NCBI GenBank assembly: GCA_019400425.1
Contig: JAFREE010000191.1
Location: 1-40,074, forward strand
Origin: Hymenochaete sp. R1
Taxonomy: Eukaryota > Basidiomycota > Agaricomycetes > Hymenochaetales > Hymenochaetaceae
Length of the DNA stretch: 40,074 nucleotides
Direction of reading: 5' to 3'
Position 1 is the stretch's first letter. Every line of letters begins with the position of its first letter. Made by a program: the position numbers and the translations under genes. This document shows positions 10,691 through 21,458 of this stretch, piece after piece. The notes beneath the pieces are model-generated. The model was given only the letters and a program-made list of their open reading frames with translations. It was not told the DNA's origin and ran no database searches.

Positions 10691-11985
10691 CTTCACGGGT
10701 CGTCGTCTACGTCGTCGGTTCTACCCAGAACGAATGGAAAGAAAAGCTAGACTCTTCTTTTGAATAAAGCTAGGACGCGATAGACTCGCACCTAAGCTGT
10801 CGGCACTGGTATACGATGTGATGGGCTGGCGACGAGTGCGACGTGCGTCGTACGGGTGAGTCGAGGAGTGAGCGCTTTCTGGTCGGCGAACTCAAAGAAG
10901 CGTGGGAATTTGGGGAGGATGTTGGGTGTCGGCCAGGCGCAGCTTCCGGATATGGACTGATCGACGTCTCGTGATTAAAACTGTACAGCAGTTCTGATCA
11001 AAGAGAGTTTCTCTCTCCATTCAATTTCATTTGACTCGATGAAACCCAATTCTTTCCATCGCCTACTCATAGCACCGGGTCGTTGATCCCCTGTGAACCC
11101 ATGAATATGAAACGGCACAGTGAGGGTCAACGGCAATCCTTATCACAAATATCGTTCTTTATTTTCCGATCTGGTAATTTGAATTGAAAGTCTTGCTGTT
11201 GTACGGTACTTTCTCGTCATCGTGCGGGAGCAAGATGTATGATAATGAGTAAGTACTTGACCTCGGGCCGGCCTCTTCTTGTGGACAACATCTCGGCTAC
11301 ACTTCAGGTGCATATATGGGTTTCGATCTTCCGCGTGTCAGGCCCACTTGGTGCTAAAGCAAGACATTGGGAGTCAGAGCTCCTCGGTGAATCCTCTGGA
11401 CTTAAAGGCGTGTATTGATCCCAACACCTTTCATGGTGTATTCATGGTGCTCCCCAAAGCTCTGGTTCTTTGTTCTCCTTGAAATACCCATGGTATGCAC
11501 GGCCTTTATTCCTTGAGGTGTCCTCTATTCATAGTGAAGTAAAAAGAAAACAAGTGTCGGTATCTTGATCAGACTACTTCTAGGCCAAAGCAGTCGGTGC
11601 TATACTTATGCTAAGTCCCTCCGACGTTTTGAAAATAATCAATAGATTACGTGTCAGAAAGGCAATGCAGCTGGAAGCTTTGAATAGATGTACATCATGT
11701 AGCATCTCATTATAGGTGCTGGACTGAGTTATAGAGAAACACATACGTGAATCCAATGGCTCCTCCGCTTACAGTCGCATTTCAGCAACTCATAATGGTC
11801 AAAATATCCCTATTATCTGATTGAATTAAAGTACTGTATTCCATTTTCAGCTTCTGGGCCCCGGGAATCGAGAGCGCTGCTTTGTAAGCAGAGAATATCG
11901 TCGATCTGCCTATTGCGCGTTGCGTGTTTTGACGCTTGTCGGAGTTGGACGCTCACTTTGACTCTCGCTCCGTCGTTTCTACAGT
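10691..11985. other. Divergent intergenic region, NAC beta / SRRM1
   Basis: A 1.3 kb head-to-head spacer with the promoters of two highly expressed housekeeping-type genes. Open frames are below 70 codons and show no family resemblance. A CTTTCATGGTGTATTCATGGTGC stretch near 11428 holds a short local duplication. No RNA gene recognised. Confidence 0.45.
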
Positions 11986-13708
11986 ATGACAGATGCAGGC
12001 AAGTTAGCAAGTATGCCTCGTTACAAGCCGGCTAAGAGAACTGGTGCATTTAGGGTTCTTCAAAGGGACATCGACAGACCAAGACCGTCGGTTCTCCGAC
12101 AAAGAGCTCAAGCTCATGAAGACACTCAAGTTCCCGCCAGAGTTCAGCGAAAAGGTTCGTTTACACGTGCCAATTAAATGACCTTGCTCATCTGATGAGG
12201 CGTATAGGTGGATATGAGAAAAGTGAATTTGCAGGTCATGCGCCCATGGATTGCAACAAAGGTGACAGAGTTAGTAGGGTTTGAGGACGAGGTTGTCATT
12301 GAGTACGCCATGGGTTTATTGGAAGATACATCTCAACCTGTGAGTGTTGATTCTTTACTCACCTTTCATTCGCTCAACTCAATTCGTGGTTCTTTAGCTA
12401 CCGGATCCACGGAAGATGCAGATCAACCTGACTGGTTTTCTTACGTCCAAAACCTCAGAGTTTATGATAGCTCTTTGGAAACTGCTCCTAGAAGCCCAAA
12501 GTTCACCGGGAGGTATACCGAAGACCTTTGTAGACGAGAAAAAAGAAGAAATGCGACGTGCGAGAGAGAAGGACACTCGCAGTCTTGGCGAGGCCGATCG
12601 TCGTGCCCGCCTAGACGAGATTCGAGACCGGGAGAGAAGGGAAAGGGACGGCGGAGGAAGAGGTCGAGGGAGGGGCAGAGGTGGAAGAGGGCGTGGAGGG
12701 TTTGACGAGAGATCGGGAAGAGGACGTGATAGTGGCTGGGGTGGTCGAGGCGGCGGGGTGAGCATCATGAAAGTTTGTCGCTTACTAGTCTACTTCACTC
12801 ACCTTTCTTTCAATGCTATTATAGCGAACGAGATTCCGCTCGCCTTCCCGCTCGCCTTCCCATTCACCCGTTCGTCGGCGCTCTGTTTCACCGCGCCGCA
12901 GGATGAGACGATCACCTTCGATTACACCCCCATACAAAGTAGGCGGTCGCAGAAACTCTCGCTCTCCCTCCCGCTCTCCCATTCGGAGACGCCGTCCTTC
13001 CGTGTCATATAGCCCTCCCCCTCGTAGACGCCGAATACGATCTCCTTCATATTCACCACGCCGAGGTCCGCCTCGTGACCGCCGAAGCGACTCTGACAGT
13101 CGAAGCCCTCCTCCACGACGTAGAACGCGTTCTCCGTCGTATTCTTCGCCCAAGAGAGGCGGTTCACCAGGGCGTTACCGGCGTGGAGGCGGGCGAAGAA
13201 GTAGAAGTCCACCACCCAGGCGTCGCCGTCCTTCTCGTTCACCTTCGGGTGAACGCAGATTTAGGCGCTCGTCTCCACCCCGCCCCGCTCGAGGTAAGCG
13301 TCGTGCGCGGAGTCCATCGTCAAGTAGCAGCTCCGTCCCACGAAACCGCTATTCAAGACAATCACGGAGCGACTCTAGTTCCTCAAGGTCACTCCCGATT
13401 CGAAACGAGCGCGGTGATCAAGATCGTGATCACTCTCCGGGCTCAAGGAAGGAAGAAGAAGCTGAGGCAAGAATGGATGTCGATGAGCAGAAGTCTGATG
13501 ATTTAAAAATTAAGGGACAGGCGAACGTGGACACTGTAGGTTTGTTTTCGCCTTGATTATCATGAACACGCATAATGATTTATTTTGGAAACAGAGTCCG
13601 ACCAGTGATGACATTGATCTAACGAAACGCGAGAGCGAGCTTAAAGAGAAGGCGTTGCGAAACAAAGTTGTTCGTTCGAGAAAGACTAACACGGCAGGAT
13701 CTTCTTGA
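11986..13708 (+). CDS. SRRM1/SRm160-like PWI and RS splicing coactivator
   Basis: Six exons, 11986-11998, 12054-12154, 12208-12339, 12398-12757, 12825-13535 and 13595-13708, give about 476 residues. The N-terminus MTDAGFFKGTSTDQDRRF is nearly that of animal SRRM1. The PWI domain follows (KVNLQVMRPWIATKVTELVG, GFEDEVVIEYAMGLLE, KMQINLTGFL, GIPKTFVDEKKEEM). Then come a charged RERE region, an RGG-type Gly/Arg segment, and a long RS domain with many RSPSRSP and PPPRRRR units. The tail is DIDLTKRESELKEKALRNK. SRm160 binds nucleic acid through PWI and bridges SR proteins and snRNPs in splicing and 3'-end formation in the nucleus. Exon 1 is only 13 nt. The following intron starts GC (AG|GCAAGT, the consensus for GC-AG introns), and only this junction gives the conserved MTDAGFF. 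Confidence 0.9.
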
Positions 13709-14489
13709 GCCATCTACGATGAGCTTCCGTCCTGTGACGTATTTTTCGTTATACTGACTTGTTTTCCTCAAGTTTTCCTATCCCAATGTTCCGAATTTTA
13801 TGCAGATTTGGCTATCTATAGAATGTCGGCGAAAGTGGGAACAAAAAAACCTATAAACGCTAAAGGTAGACTTTTCGCAATGTCTCTTTCCGGGCCTTGC
13901 TTCATTCTTTCAATCCGTACGATTCCATTCTGAAAGTCCGTTTACCTTTCACAATAGGATTTACCATGTTCTGCAAATGCATTTGACTGAGGCCTAATCG
14001 TTGGTCTGTTTTGACGTCGAAAAAGCACCGACGGCATCTCTGACTTGTCGCTTCTCCGTTCCTCATGCTGATTTTGAATGCCTTCGCAGTTCTCCCCATC
14101 GGATGGTAGTATCGGTGCCGATACACGGACATAACACGGAAAATTACAACGTCCACGCATTCACCAGTGTGAGGTACTAAAACATTGTCGGAAAGAAAGA
14201 GCAGTAACTTCGGAAACATACCGCCTGGCTCTGGCTAACCTCGTGACCTTCAAACACCGTGTTCACTTTTATCATGCTACTTTTGACTTCCATCGTTGAA
14301 GCTACGTGCGAAAGCTCGCGCTTTCCTCTGCTAGATACGCCGTTCTGAGTGTGTACCTCAATGATTTGGGTCTGTAAGCTATCTCTGGCAGTCTAAAAGT
14401 AGAATGCTCTTGTGCCTATAAAGCTATAAAGTAAGTGGGAAGTTAACACATCGCTTGGCAAGGCTCGACATCAGAACCTCAGCAAAAAA
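13709..14489. other. Intergenic region upstream of the AA9 gene
   Basis: About 780 bp. A minus-strand open frame of 105 codons (13902-14219) has no recognisable features and is probably chance. The AA9 promoter occupies the right end. Confidence 0.45.
14417..14430 (+). promoter_or_regulatory. TATA box(es) of the AA9 gene
   Basis: TATAAA at 14417-14422 is repeated at 14425-14430, about 60-70 bp before the start codon at 14490. This is typical spacing for strongly regulated secreted-enzyme genes of basidiomycetes. I could not identify a convincing carbon-catabolite (CreA-type) site by eye. Confidence 0.55.
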
Positions 14490-16009
14490 ATGTGGTCTTC
14501 CTTGGTTGTTCTTGCTTCCGTCTTTGCTTCGGCGGCCGCGGTACGATCTTCGCTACTTTTATTTGTTTTAAGCATGCATTCTAATATTTCTTAATACAGC
14601 ATGCGACCTTCCAGGCTATGTGGGTCAACGGCGTTGATCAAGGTTCATGGTAAGTTTTTTGTTTGGAATGAATATAAGAACTTACGTTAGGTTAACTTAC
14701 GATTCCCTTTGTCGATCTGTAGGTGTGTTCGTGCGCCAGAATCGAACTCACCCGTCACCAGTATCACGACTGACGTTTGTTCTCTTTCTTTTTCTGTTAC
14801 CGTTTGCCCGTTAATTGACTGTATTGTACTAGGATGTCACCTGTAACGTGAACCCGAAACCCGCATCGGGTCTCTGCTCTGTGATGCGTGCGTCATAAGA
14901 GTTTCACGGTATCATCAAATTCCTAACATGCATGTTTTCTCTTATATAGCTGGAGACACTGTTTCCGTTGAGATGCACCAACAACCAGGTGACAGGAACT
15001 GTGCGAATGAGGCCATTGGTGGCGATCATTGGGGACCCGTCCAAGTCTACATGGCTAAGGTCGATGACGCTGCATCGAACGATGGCACGTCTGCAGGATG
15101 GTTCAAGGTGTCTGAGATGGGTCTACCGTCGAACAACCCTGAGTACTGGGCGACCGAAGGTTCGTGTTTCACTGCATGTCTGCGAATACATGACAGGGAT
15201 TAAATGAATGTCAATAGTTTTGAATGATAACTGTGGTCTGCACACTTTCACTGTCCCTTCCGACATTGCTCCCGGCCAGTACCTTCTTCGCGCCGAAGTC
15301 ATCGGTGAGTCAGTCATAGCAATATTATAACTAGCCTGAGCTGACACGTATTCATGTAGCCCTCCACGTAGCAAGCTCTGTTGGTGGCGCCCAGTTCTAC
15401 ATGTCTTGCTTCCAAGTAAACGTTGGTGGTTCTGGAACCGCTTCACCATCCACCGTCAAAATTCCAGGTGTCTACTCTGCCAGTGACCCTGGTATCCTGA
15501 TCAACATCTACACTTCGCCAAAAGCCTATGCTAGTAAGTCTTACGATTTTCTTTTTCTCAGAACATTACTGATATGGACACGCACCAGTTCCTGGACCAA
15601 CTCCCTACGGTACCACATCCCCTGCTGTCGCAACCACCGCTGTCCCCACCACGGCATCTTTCAATACCGCGACCATGCCCAATACAATCCCAACGACTCA
15701 GCCCGCGGGCGGTAGTGCTGCGTCTCCTTCATCTGGAAGCGGTGCTGGTGGTGCTGGTGGTGCGAGTGGCGTGTCTTCGGCCCCGGCCGCCAGCACAAGT
15801 GCGGTATCGGTACCTGCAGCGACTAACACTGCATCTGCTGGGAGTGTTGCGCAGTATGGTCAATGTGGTGGAATTGGGTGGACCGGCGCGACTGCTTGCC
15901 AGAGCGGGTTCACGTGCACTGATGTCAATGATGTGCGTTCTCTCTTTTTCTGAACCCGAAATAGTCATTGACGTTCATCCTTTTACAGTATTACTACCAG
16001 TGCTTGTAA
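14490..16009 (+). CDS. AA9 lytic polysaccharide monooxygenase with CBM1
   Basis: Nine exons in one frame: 14490-14540, 14600-14649, 14723-14774, 14833-14887, 14950-15159, 15218-15304, 15360-15533, 15589-15932, 15989-16009 (about 347 residues). A 17-residue signal peptide (MWSSLVVLASVFASAAA) is followed by His1 of the mature enzyme (HATFQAMWVNGVDQG). The copper histidine brace is His1 plus a second His in GGDHWGPVQVY (mature residue about 79). The axial Tyr is in GAQFYMSC (about 165), with the conserved IALH His and the Gln of AQFY beside it. A Ser/Thr/Pro linker of about 100 residues leads to a C-terminal CBM1 (QYGQCGGIGWTG, then CQSGFTC and YYYQCL). The secreted enzyme oxidatively cleaves cellulose or related glycans. 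All junctions keep phase, so the gene looks intact. C1 or C4 regioselectivity cannot be told from this view. Confidence 0.94.
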
Positions 16010-16915
16010 GTTTTGGGTTTTGAGTCGTGTTTGTGATTGAGGCTCTGGATGGGGTGCGAATGTGCTGTAGGTTGGGAGTATTTGTATCTATATTTTGTAT
16101 ATGTATAGGGTCTCTCGGGATGAATGCAGATACATTTTATTAAATAATTCATGAGCATATCGTATTGTCCTGCCCTCGGCCCACGCTTGTTGAAGTTAAG
16201 AATGGGCCCCAAGGTCTCCAACCCGTTTAAACAGATATCGAGAGAAACCTATATAACTGACTTTACACGGCCTATTAAAATGTCTTATTCGTTGTTTTTG
16301 CCCCCCAATATCTCTTCCAAACCTTCAATTCTGATAATTGAGCTTCCATACCATTGAATGTCTTGGATTTAATACCGGTAGTACCGGATGAATTGGTTGC
16401 GAGCAAGCTTCAGACTGTGTCGGAGAAGTGTGGGAAACTAAAATGGCCTTGACTGGGCTTGGTCATCTTACGAATCCCGATCTCTTGACTTCATCTCGTC
16501 TTATCCTACCAAGTCGGCTGTAGGCAGCGTTTAGATGCACTTTACCCCCATCCTTGCACTCACTTGAAGTATTCCAATAAAAGCCCTCAACGAGACGAGA
16601 GTACTGATTTAGCATGTCGTAGTCCCACGCGTGACCACATGAAGTTGGTCAATCGGGGCTTCTATTACCACAGTCGCAACCTACTTGTCTTCTTCCCAGT
16701 TCAAACCCCATCCTAAAGACCCCGGCTTTCCCATCTGAAGCTCGCGCAGCAGGTAGCGGAAAACTCGCTGATTTAATTGCTGGCCTACTTTTCCTGGCTC
16801 CGCTTCTGTCTGTCACCGTCCATCATCTTCACCCAGGTCCGTGGAAAGCTCGCCCTTTGCTTTGGGCTGATCTCGCTACGAAGGGCGCGAGGCAACAAGG
16901 CGAAGCTGAAGCGAG
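16010..16915. other. Intergenic region, AA9 to C3
   Basis: This holds the AA9 3' UTR (AT-rich, TGTATATGTATAG near 16098) and the C3 promoter. No gene, tRNA or repeat is supported. Confidence 0.45.
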
Positions 16916-18354
16916 ATGGCTACCTCGACCAGTTCAGCGTTTACGTCGTCACTAGGTACATCGAGTACGTCTAGTGTAGGTGCAACAACGGATTCTGTAA
17001 CGGGAACAAGCACATCGTTCTCATCGAGTATTGGTAGCTTCAGCAGCGTCTCAGGCGAATCATCTTTCCCATCCTCTTCGATCAGTAGTAATGGGACAGA
17101 TAGTGGAAACAGCGGTGGTGGAGGCGCTCCATCCGTCTCTAGATCATCCTCTCTCCTCTTTGGCTTTCTTGTTACTGTACTCGCACTTTTCATTGGTTTC
17201 ATGGCTTGCGGGTACTCCTCTCGACGGGCAGCTTTCTTAGGTCAAGGAAGAGGGCGGGCCAGGACGGAGCGGGGAGAGCCACGTATAAATGGGAGACGGT
17301 GGGAGCAACCGGAAATTTGGGATGCATTCGTTGAGAAGAGGGAGTTAGGAAGGGGATCTACATCCGGTTCAGGAGAGGAGGGCTCTTGGACGAGTATGGT
17401 GGTGCGTTTTATTCGTTCTGATCTACGCTTAAGCACTATTGTCTGACCAAACCCACTCAACGACCTTTCCGGTGTCATCGATAGCCATTTTCCGTCACCT
17501 TCACGGACTCGAAGCGAGATGTTGTCGATGGATCTGGTTCCGGAGCATCGGATGCCGATCGTACCAGAGGTGCCTCTGGTGGGGGTGGCAGTGATCATCG
17601 ACGACAACTTGACGTCTCGACCCGCGAACGACTGACCACCTTTCTTGAAACTGGTTCTCGTGGGTTTGGTCGCGTTTACGCCTCCCCAATACCTCACCCT
17701 CGGGCACTCGCCTATTCGTCTTCTGGCACGCGACCTCAAACTCGGAGCGGAAGGATAAATGCAACCCTGCAAAGAGGCGGGAATGACACTGCTGGTGCCG
17801 CAAACACCAGCCCGAGTTCAAATCAGAGCGTGTTGCGAACCATACGACGGTTGCCAGAAATCATAGGGGACTTCGCAAACAGCGTCAGCTCATGGATTTA
17901 CTCTATTTTTGCCCGTTTGTTCCGACTACGACGAGGATCCTTGACCTCGGATTCGCGTAATGAAACCCAAGACTTGCCAGTAGCACGTATCACGGATGAC
18001 CCAGGGGATGGCGATGTCGAAATAGTGGATGCTAGGGTGGATGACTCCAGGGGAAGTATGCCCAAACCGACTTCGCGTGCTCTCGCGGGACGTCAAGCGC
18101 AAGTCGCAGTGCTGATCACGATGCCATGCCTGCGCCGTCCTAGACCACGTCCTTCATCGATATCGAAAGGGAAAGAGGATGACGTTTCCGTTGACCACGA
18201 CGACAACGAATTTGACAGTGTGCATCAGGAGGACGAGATGCCGAGACTGTACGAAATCGGAGTGACTCATGCGCGGATTGGCTCGAAGGAGGGTGCGGAT
18301 GCGGGTGAGAACGATATGATCGATAGTACTGACAAGGAGGGGTCGCATTCATGA
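16916..18354 (+). CDS. C3: single-pass membrane protein, QPEIWD family
   Basis: Exons 16916-17401 and 17485-18354 give about 451 residues. The first 75 residues are almost only Ser, Thr and Gly, which suggests a heavily O-glycosylated extracellular stalk. The TM helix lies at about 79-99 (LLFGFLVTVLALFIGFMACGY), followed by SSRR. QPEIWD lies at about 131-136, and the segment SWTSMV precedes the intron. Exon 2 starts PFSV, contains a hydrophobic or amphipathic stretch (FANSVSSWIYSIFARLF), then GRQAQVAVLITMP, and ends near RLYEIGVTHARI plus a polar tail. It matches C1 and C2 in order of elements and in intron position, but exon 2 is longer. It sits directly downstream of the AA9 gene on the same strand; a functional link is not implied. 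No known domain is recognised. Confidence 0.72.
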
Positions 18355-18520
18355 TTTTTATTATTTCTTTGTTTTCGATTCTCCGAGTCATCACTGTTTT
18401 GATATCTTGATTACTCGTTCGCATTTGTTTTGCTTCACTTGCTATCACTTGTAATACCTTATGTACTCACTTACCTAGCTACCCTTCAAGTCAAGTCACT
18501 GACGCAGACATCAATATCTG

Positions 18521-18812
18521 ATGGCGCATTTCGTTCCTACTAACCCTTTGGATCAAACAACAGGAACAACATCCGTACCCTACTCCTCATACCTTCGACA
18601 ACCAAGTACAACCCTCTCCACATCGCAGATACAGCGCTATCACCGTCTCCGCGCCTCTCCCCACCAATTACATTTTCCCATCAAGTCTGGACCTCGATGA
18701 ACGCCACACTCCGCTCAAAAGGCCTTCATATCCCTCTCCACCGACAACACACGTAAAAAAAAGGAAACATACTTCGACGTTGACTCGGGCAGCATTTGAA
18801 GAACAGCGATAA
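18521..18812 (+). pseudogene. Possible frameshifted small gene or gene fragment
   Basis: The ATG at 18521 opens MAHFVPTNPLDQ. A second frame then takes over smoothly with codons for QEQHPYPTPHTFDNQ and a basic tail (VKKRKHTSTLTRAAFEEQR), ending at TAA 18810-18812. The switch falls at a CAAACAACA run near 18545, where one extra base would explain it. The composition (Pro/Gln/Ser-rich, then Lys/Arg) looks coding rather than random. It may be a frameshifted pseudogene, an assembly indel, or a first exon. I recognise no family. Confidence 0.3.
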
Positions 18813-21239
18813 GGCGTATGAATCTCGGCGGTGGCCATTGACTATTGGTATTGTTCGGAAGTTACGTTCGGGGGTGACTCCAGTCTCCTTCAATCACTTT
18901 CTCCCTGTCCCTTAACGCAGCGCCCTCGCGGCGCTCTGAATCCGTTATTTTCTCATACTTTCCCCAAAACTCCGTCTCAAAATTATTCTGTACCTTTACA
19001 TCGGCGGTACAAGCCCTTAGTACCATTATTTTTTCTCTCGCAGTGGAGCCGGCGTCGGAGTTTGTATGAGGAGCGGGGAAAGCTTCCAGCCTCCAGGAAC
19101 ATATTATACGCGCTGGCACAACATATCGATTATTGCAGTGATAAAATAGTAATAGTACGTGTTTGATGTAATAGTGACTACCAAAGCCACAAAATAAGAT
19201 TATCATGCGACTTGAAAAATAAGCTCAAGGTTCGGTTAGCTCCTTTCAAATGCGCGTCGTCTACTAGTAATGAGTATGCACTATGCTACCAATGTACGCG
19301 TGCAGTTAACTTATGACGAGAAGCCCATCTCTTTCTCTTCCGAATAGAAGATACCAAACTCAAATTTCTTGGGAGTGTTATCCACGAGTCTAGATCTATG
19401 AAAGGTTCGACGGAGGGACTGGTCACTGGTCATGCACATGTTGGATCATCGCCGTCGAAGGACTCGGATGTGGCGTGGGAATCTGACATACGACATACGA
19501 CATAGTAAACACACGCTGGCACTGAAACACTATACTTTGAACTCTAAAATGAACGGTCTCAGGCTGCGCTGTAGCACGCCTCGTCTCCATTATTGTAAAA
19601 GATCTCGCTAGTAGTAAGTACATACGTGTCTCGAGGATTAGTAGCGTGGCGGCCTGGGTACGTTCGCTATTATTCAGGCTGATAGCCTGCCAGTGATACA
19701 TTCATGGTCGTTCGGGTCGGTCATTTACTACACTAGTCGAGTCTTACATGTATCTGTACTAGTAGGCAGCGAGACGGGAAACGGGGAGGCTCGTTACTCA
19801 GCACCTCTATGCATTGCATGATAATACATTCTCCATGCCTAAGGGATACTAAGCATTGAACGGTACTGTGCCAGTGTACAACGAGCGCTACCCACTGGCA
19901 GAGATCGAATCTCACATTCATATTCATACCCAACAGGACAATACCCCGGGCCCCCGGCCTACCTCTCTTCGTCTCATACGGATAACTCGAAGAACACGCT
20001 AACTGCACTGCACTCAGGCTCAGGCTGCACCACAAGGGAAGATCGAGCTCCCCAAACGTAGGCGTAGAAGGCTCAGGCGCCGACGATGTTCACGGACGCG
20101 GACTCGGGAACTTCTGCCAGTGGACGTACTACGACTACGTAACTTAAACCCCCCTCCGAGTCCTTCCCTCCGATGTTCAAGTTGGCAGATCCGATTCCTC
20201 TCCAATCCGGATCGGGCGGACTAGTACGATGAAATGGAAGTGACTGCTGCCACTGCCACTGGGATAGTAGCCTGAGCGTTCAAGTTATGTTGTGCATCAT
20301 GATGTACATACATGTATGCAAACGCCGCCACGGCTGCGGCATCACCATGGGTAACCGTGGGAAACACAGCAACCCAAACTTGAAGGGGCCCGGGTTTCTG
20401 CCAGCGCCGGTGACGCTTCAAGTTAGTGTTATCCATCGGCACTGGCACGGGCAGGCTCGACCTAGTACTCCAGTATTAATGTAACGCATACGCATATGCA
20501 TATACTCGCCCCCTGACGCCCTGCTAGTGAGTCTCCTCCATACGTGCGAAGCGAGCTCAGGCTAAAAACGAAACAAAAAACAGTTGAAACGAATGTGTTG
20601 GCCCGAATGCGTTGCCAGTGGTTACTAGTAGTAGTAGAGATCATCCGCCAGCCTGAGTGAGCCAAATTGAATAAGCCAGACGTAGCCTACCCGGTTACCG
20701 GTGAATGCCATTCAAGTTGTACGTTGTCCAAATCGTCATCGTCAAGGTCTTCAAGCTTTGGATATACTATTCAAAAATAAGCGTGTTAGGGGGAAAGGGA
20801 AACACGCGCGGACCCCGGGAGCGGTGGCGTCAAGCTTAAGGTTTTCGGGAACGTGGACATGGTATGGTATGGTATGGTAGAGCCTGCCAGTGTGGGGGGT
20901 TCCGAGTCTGTGGGAAGAAAAGGTTTGAGTGTGTTGGTTTTTTTTGGAGGGGAGGGAGGGGAGGGGGGGAGGAAGCATGTAAAGTAAGGATTCTCGGATT
21001 AAGAATATACATACTAGTATACAGTAGAAATACACTGCAGCGATGCAGCGGACCAGCGAAACAGAGGCTCCGACTCTGAGGACTGTTAGCAAGGGAGTTC
21101 AAGCTCGGATTGAAAGGGAAAAAAAAGATTGAATGAACTGTAGATTTGATGCTGATACCGATGCCGATGCCGATGTCATTACCAATGTCGTCTTCAAGTT
21201 ATCTACAAGAGCCCAAGCCAGAGCCCACATCATGATATT

Positions 21240-21295
21240 GAAAAGAAAAGAAAAGAAAAGAAAAGAAAAGAAAAGAAAAGAAAAGAAAAGAAAAA
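21240..21295 (+). repeat. (GAAAA)n microsatellite, about 11 units
   Basis: A pentanucleotide tandem, ten perfect AAAAG units at 21241-21290, flanked by A runs, inside the gene-poor island. Confidence 0.95.
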
Positions 21296-21434
21296 AAGGG
21301 ACGAAGTTCGGGCTTCAAGTCAAGTCGGGACGGCCAGGAAAGCGCATGCGCATGCGTATGTGGGCGGCTCCGACTCATCAATTGGATAATTGGATAGACG
21401 ACGTATTCTCAGGCTACTATTCAAGTGGGTCCTG

Positions 21435-21458
21435 CTAGTACTAGTACTAGTACTAGTA
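21435..21458 (+). repeat. (CTAGTA)4 palindromic hexamer repeat
   Basis: Four tandem CTAGTA units form a self-complementary ACTAGT ladder. Shorter versions occur at 25958-25975 and 33452-33469. Confidence 0.9.

Noticed and set aside
13902..14219. Minus-strand open frame of 105 codons upstream of the AA9 gene
   Set aside because: No conserved motif, no promoter signal, and it sits in an ordinary promoter region.
19893..19925. GAGATCGAATCTC palindrome resembling a T-loop
   Set aside because: It is a simple palindrome without a cloverleaf context.
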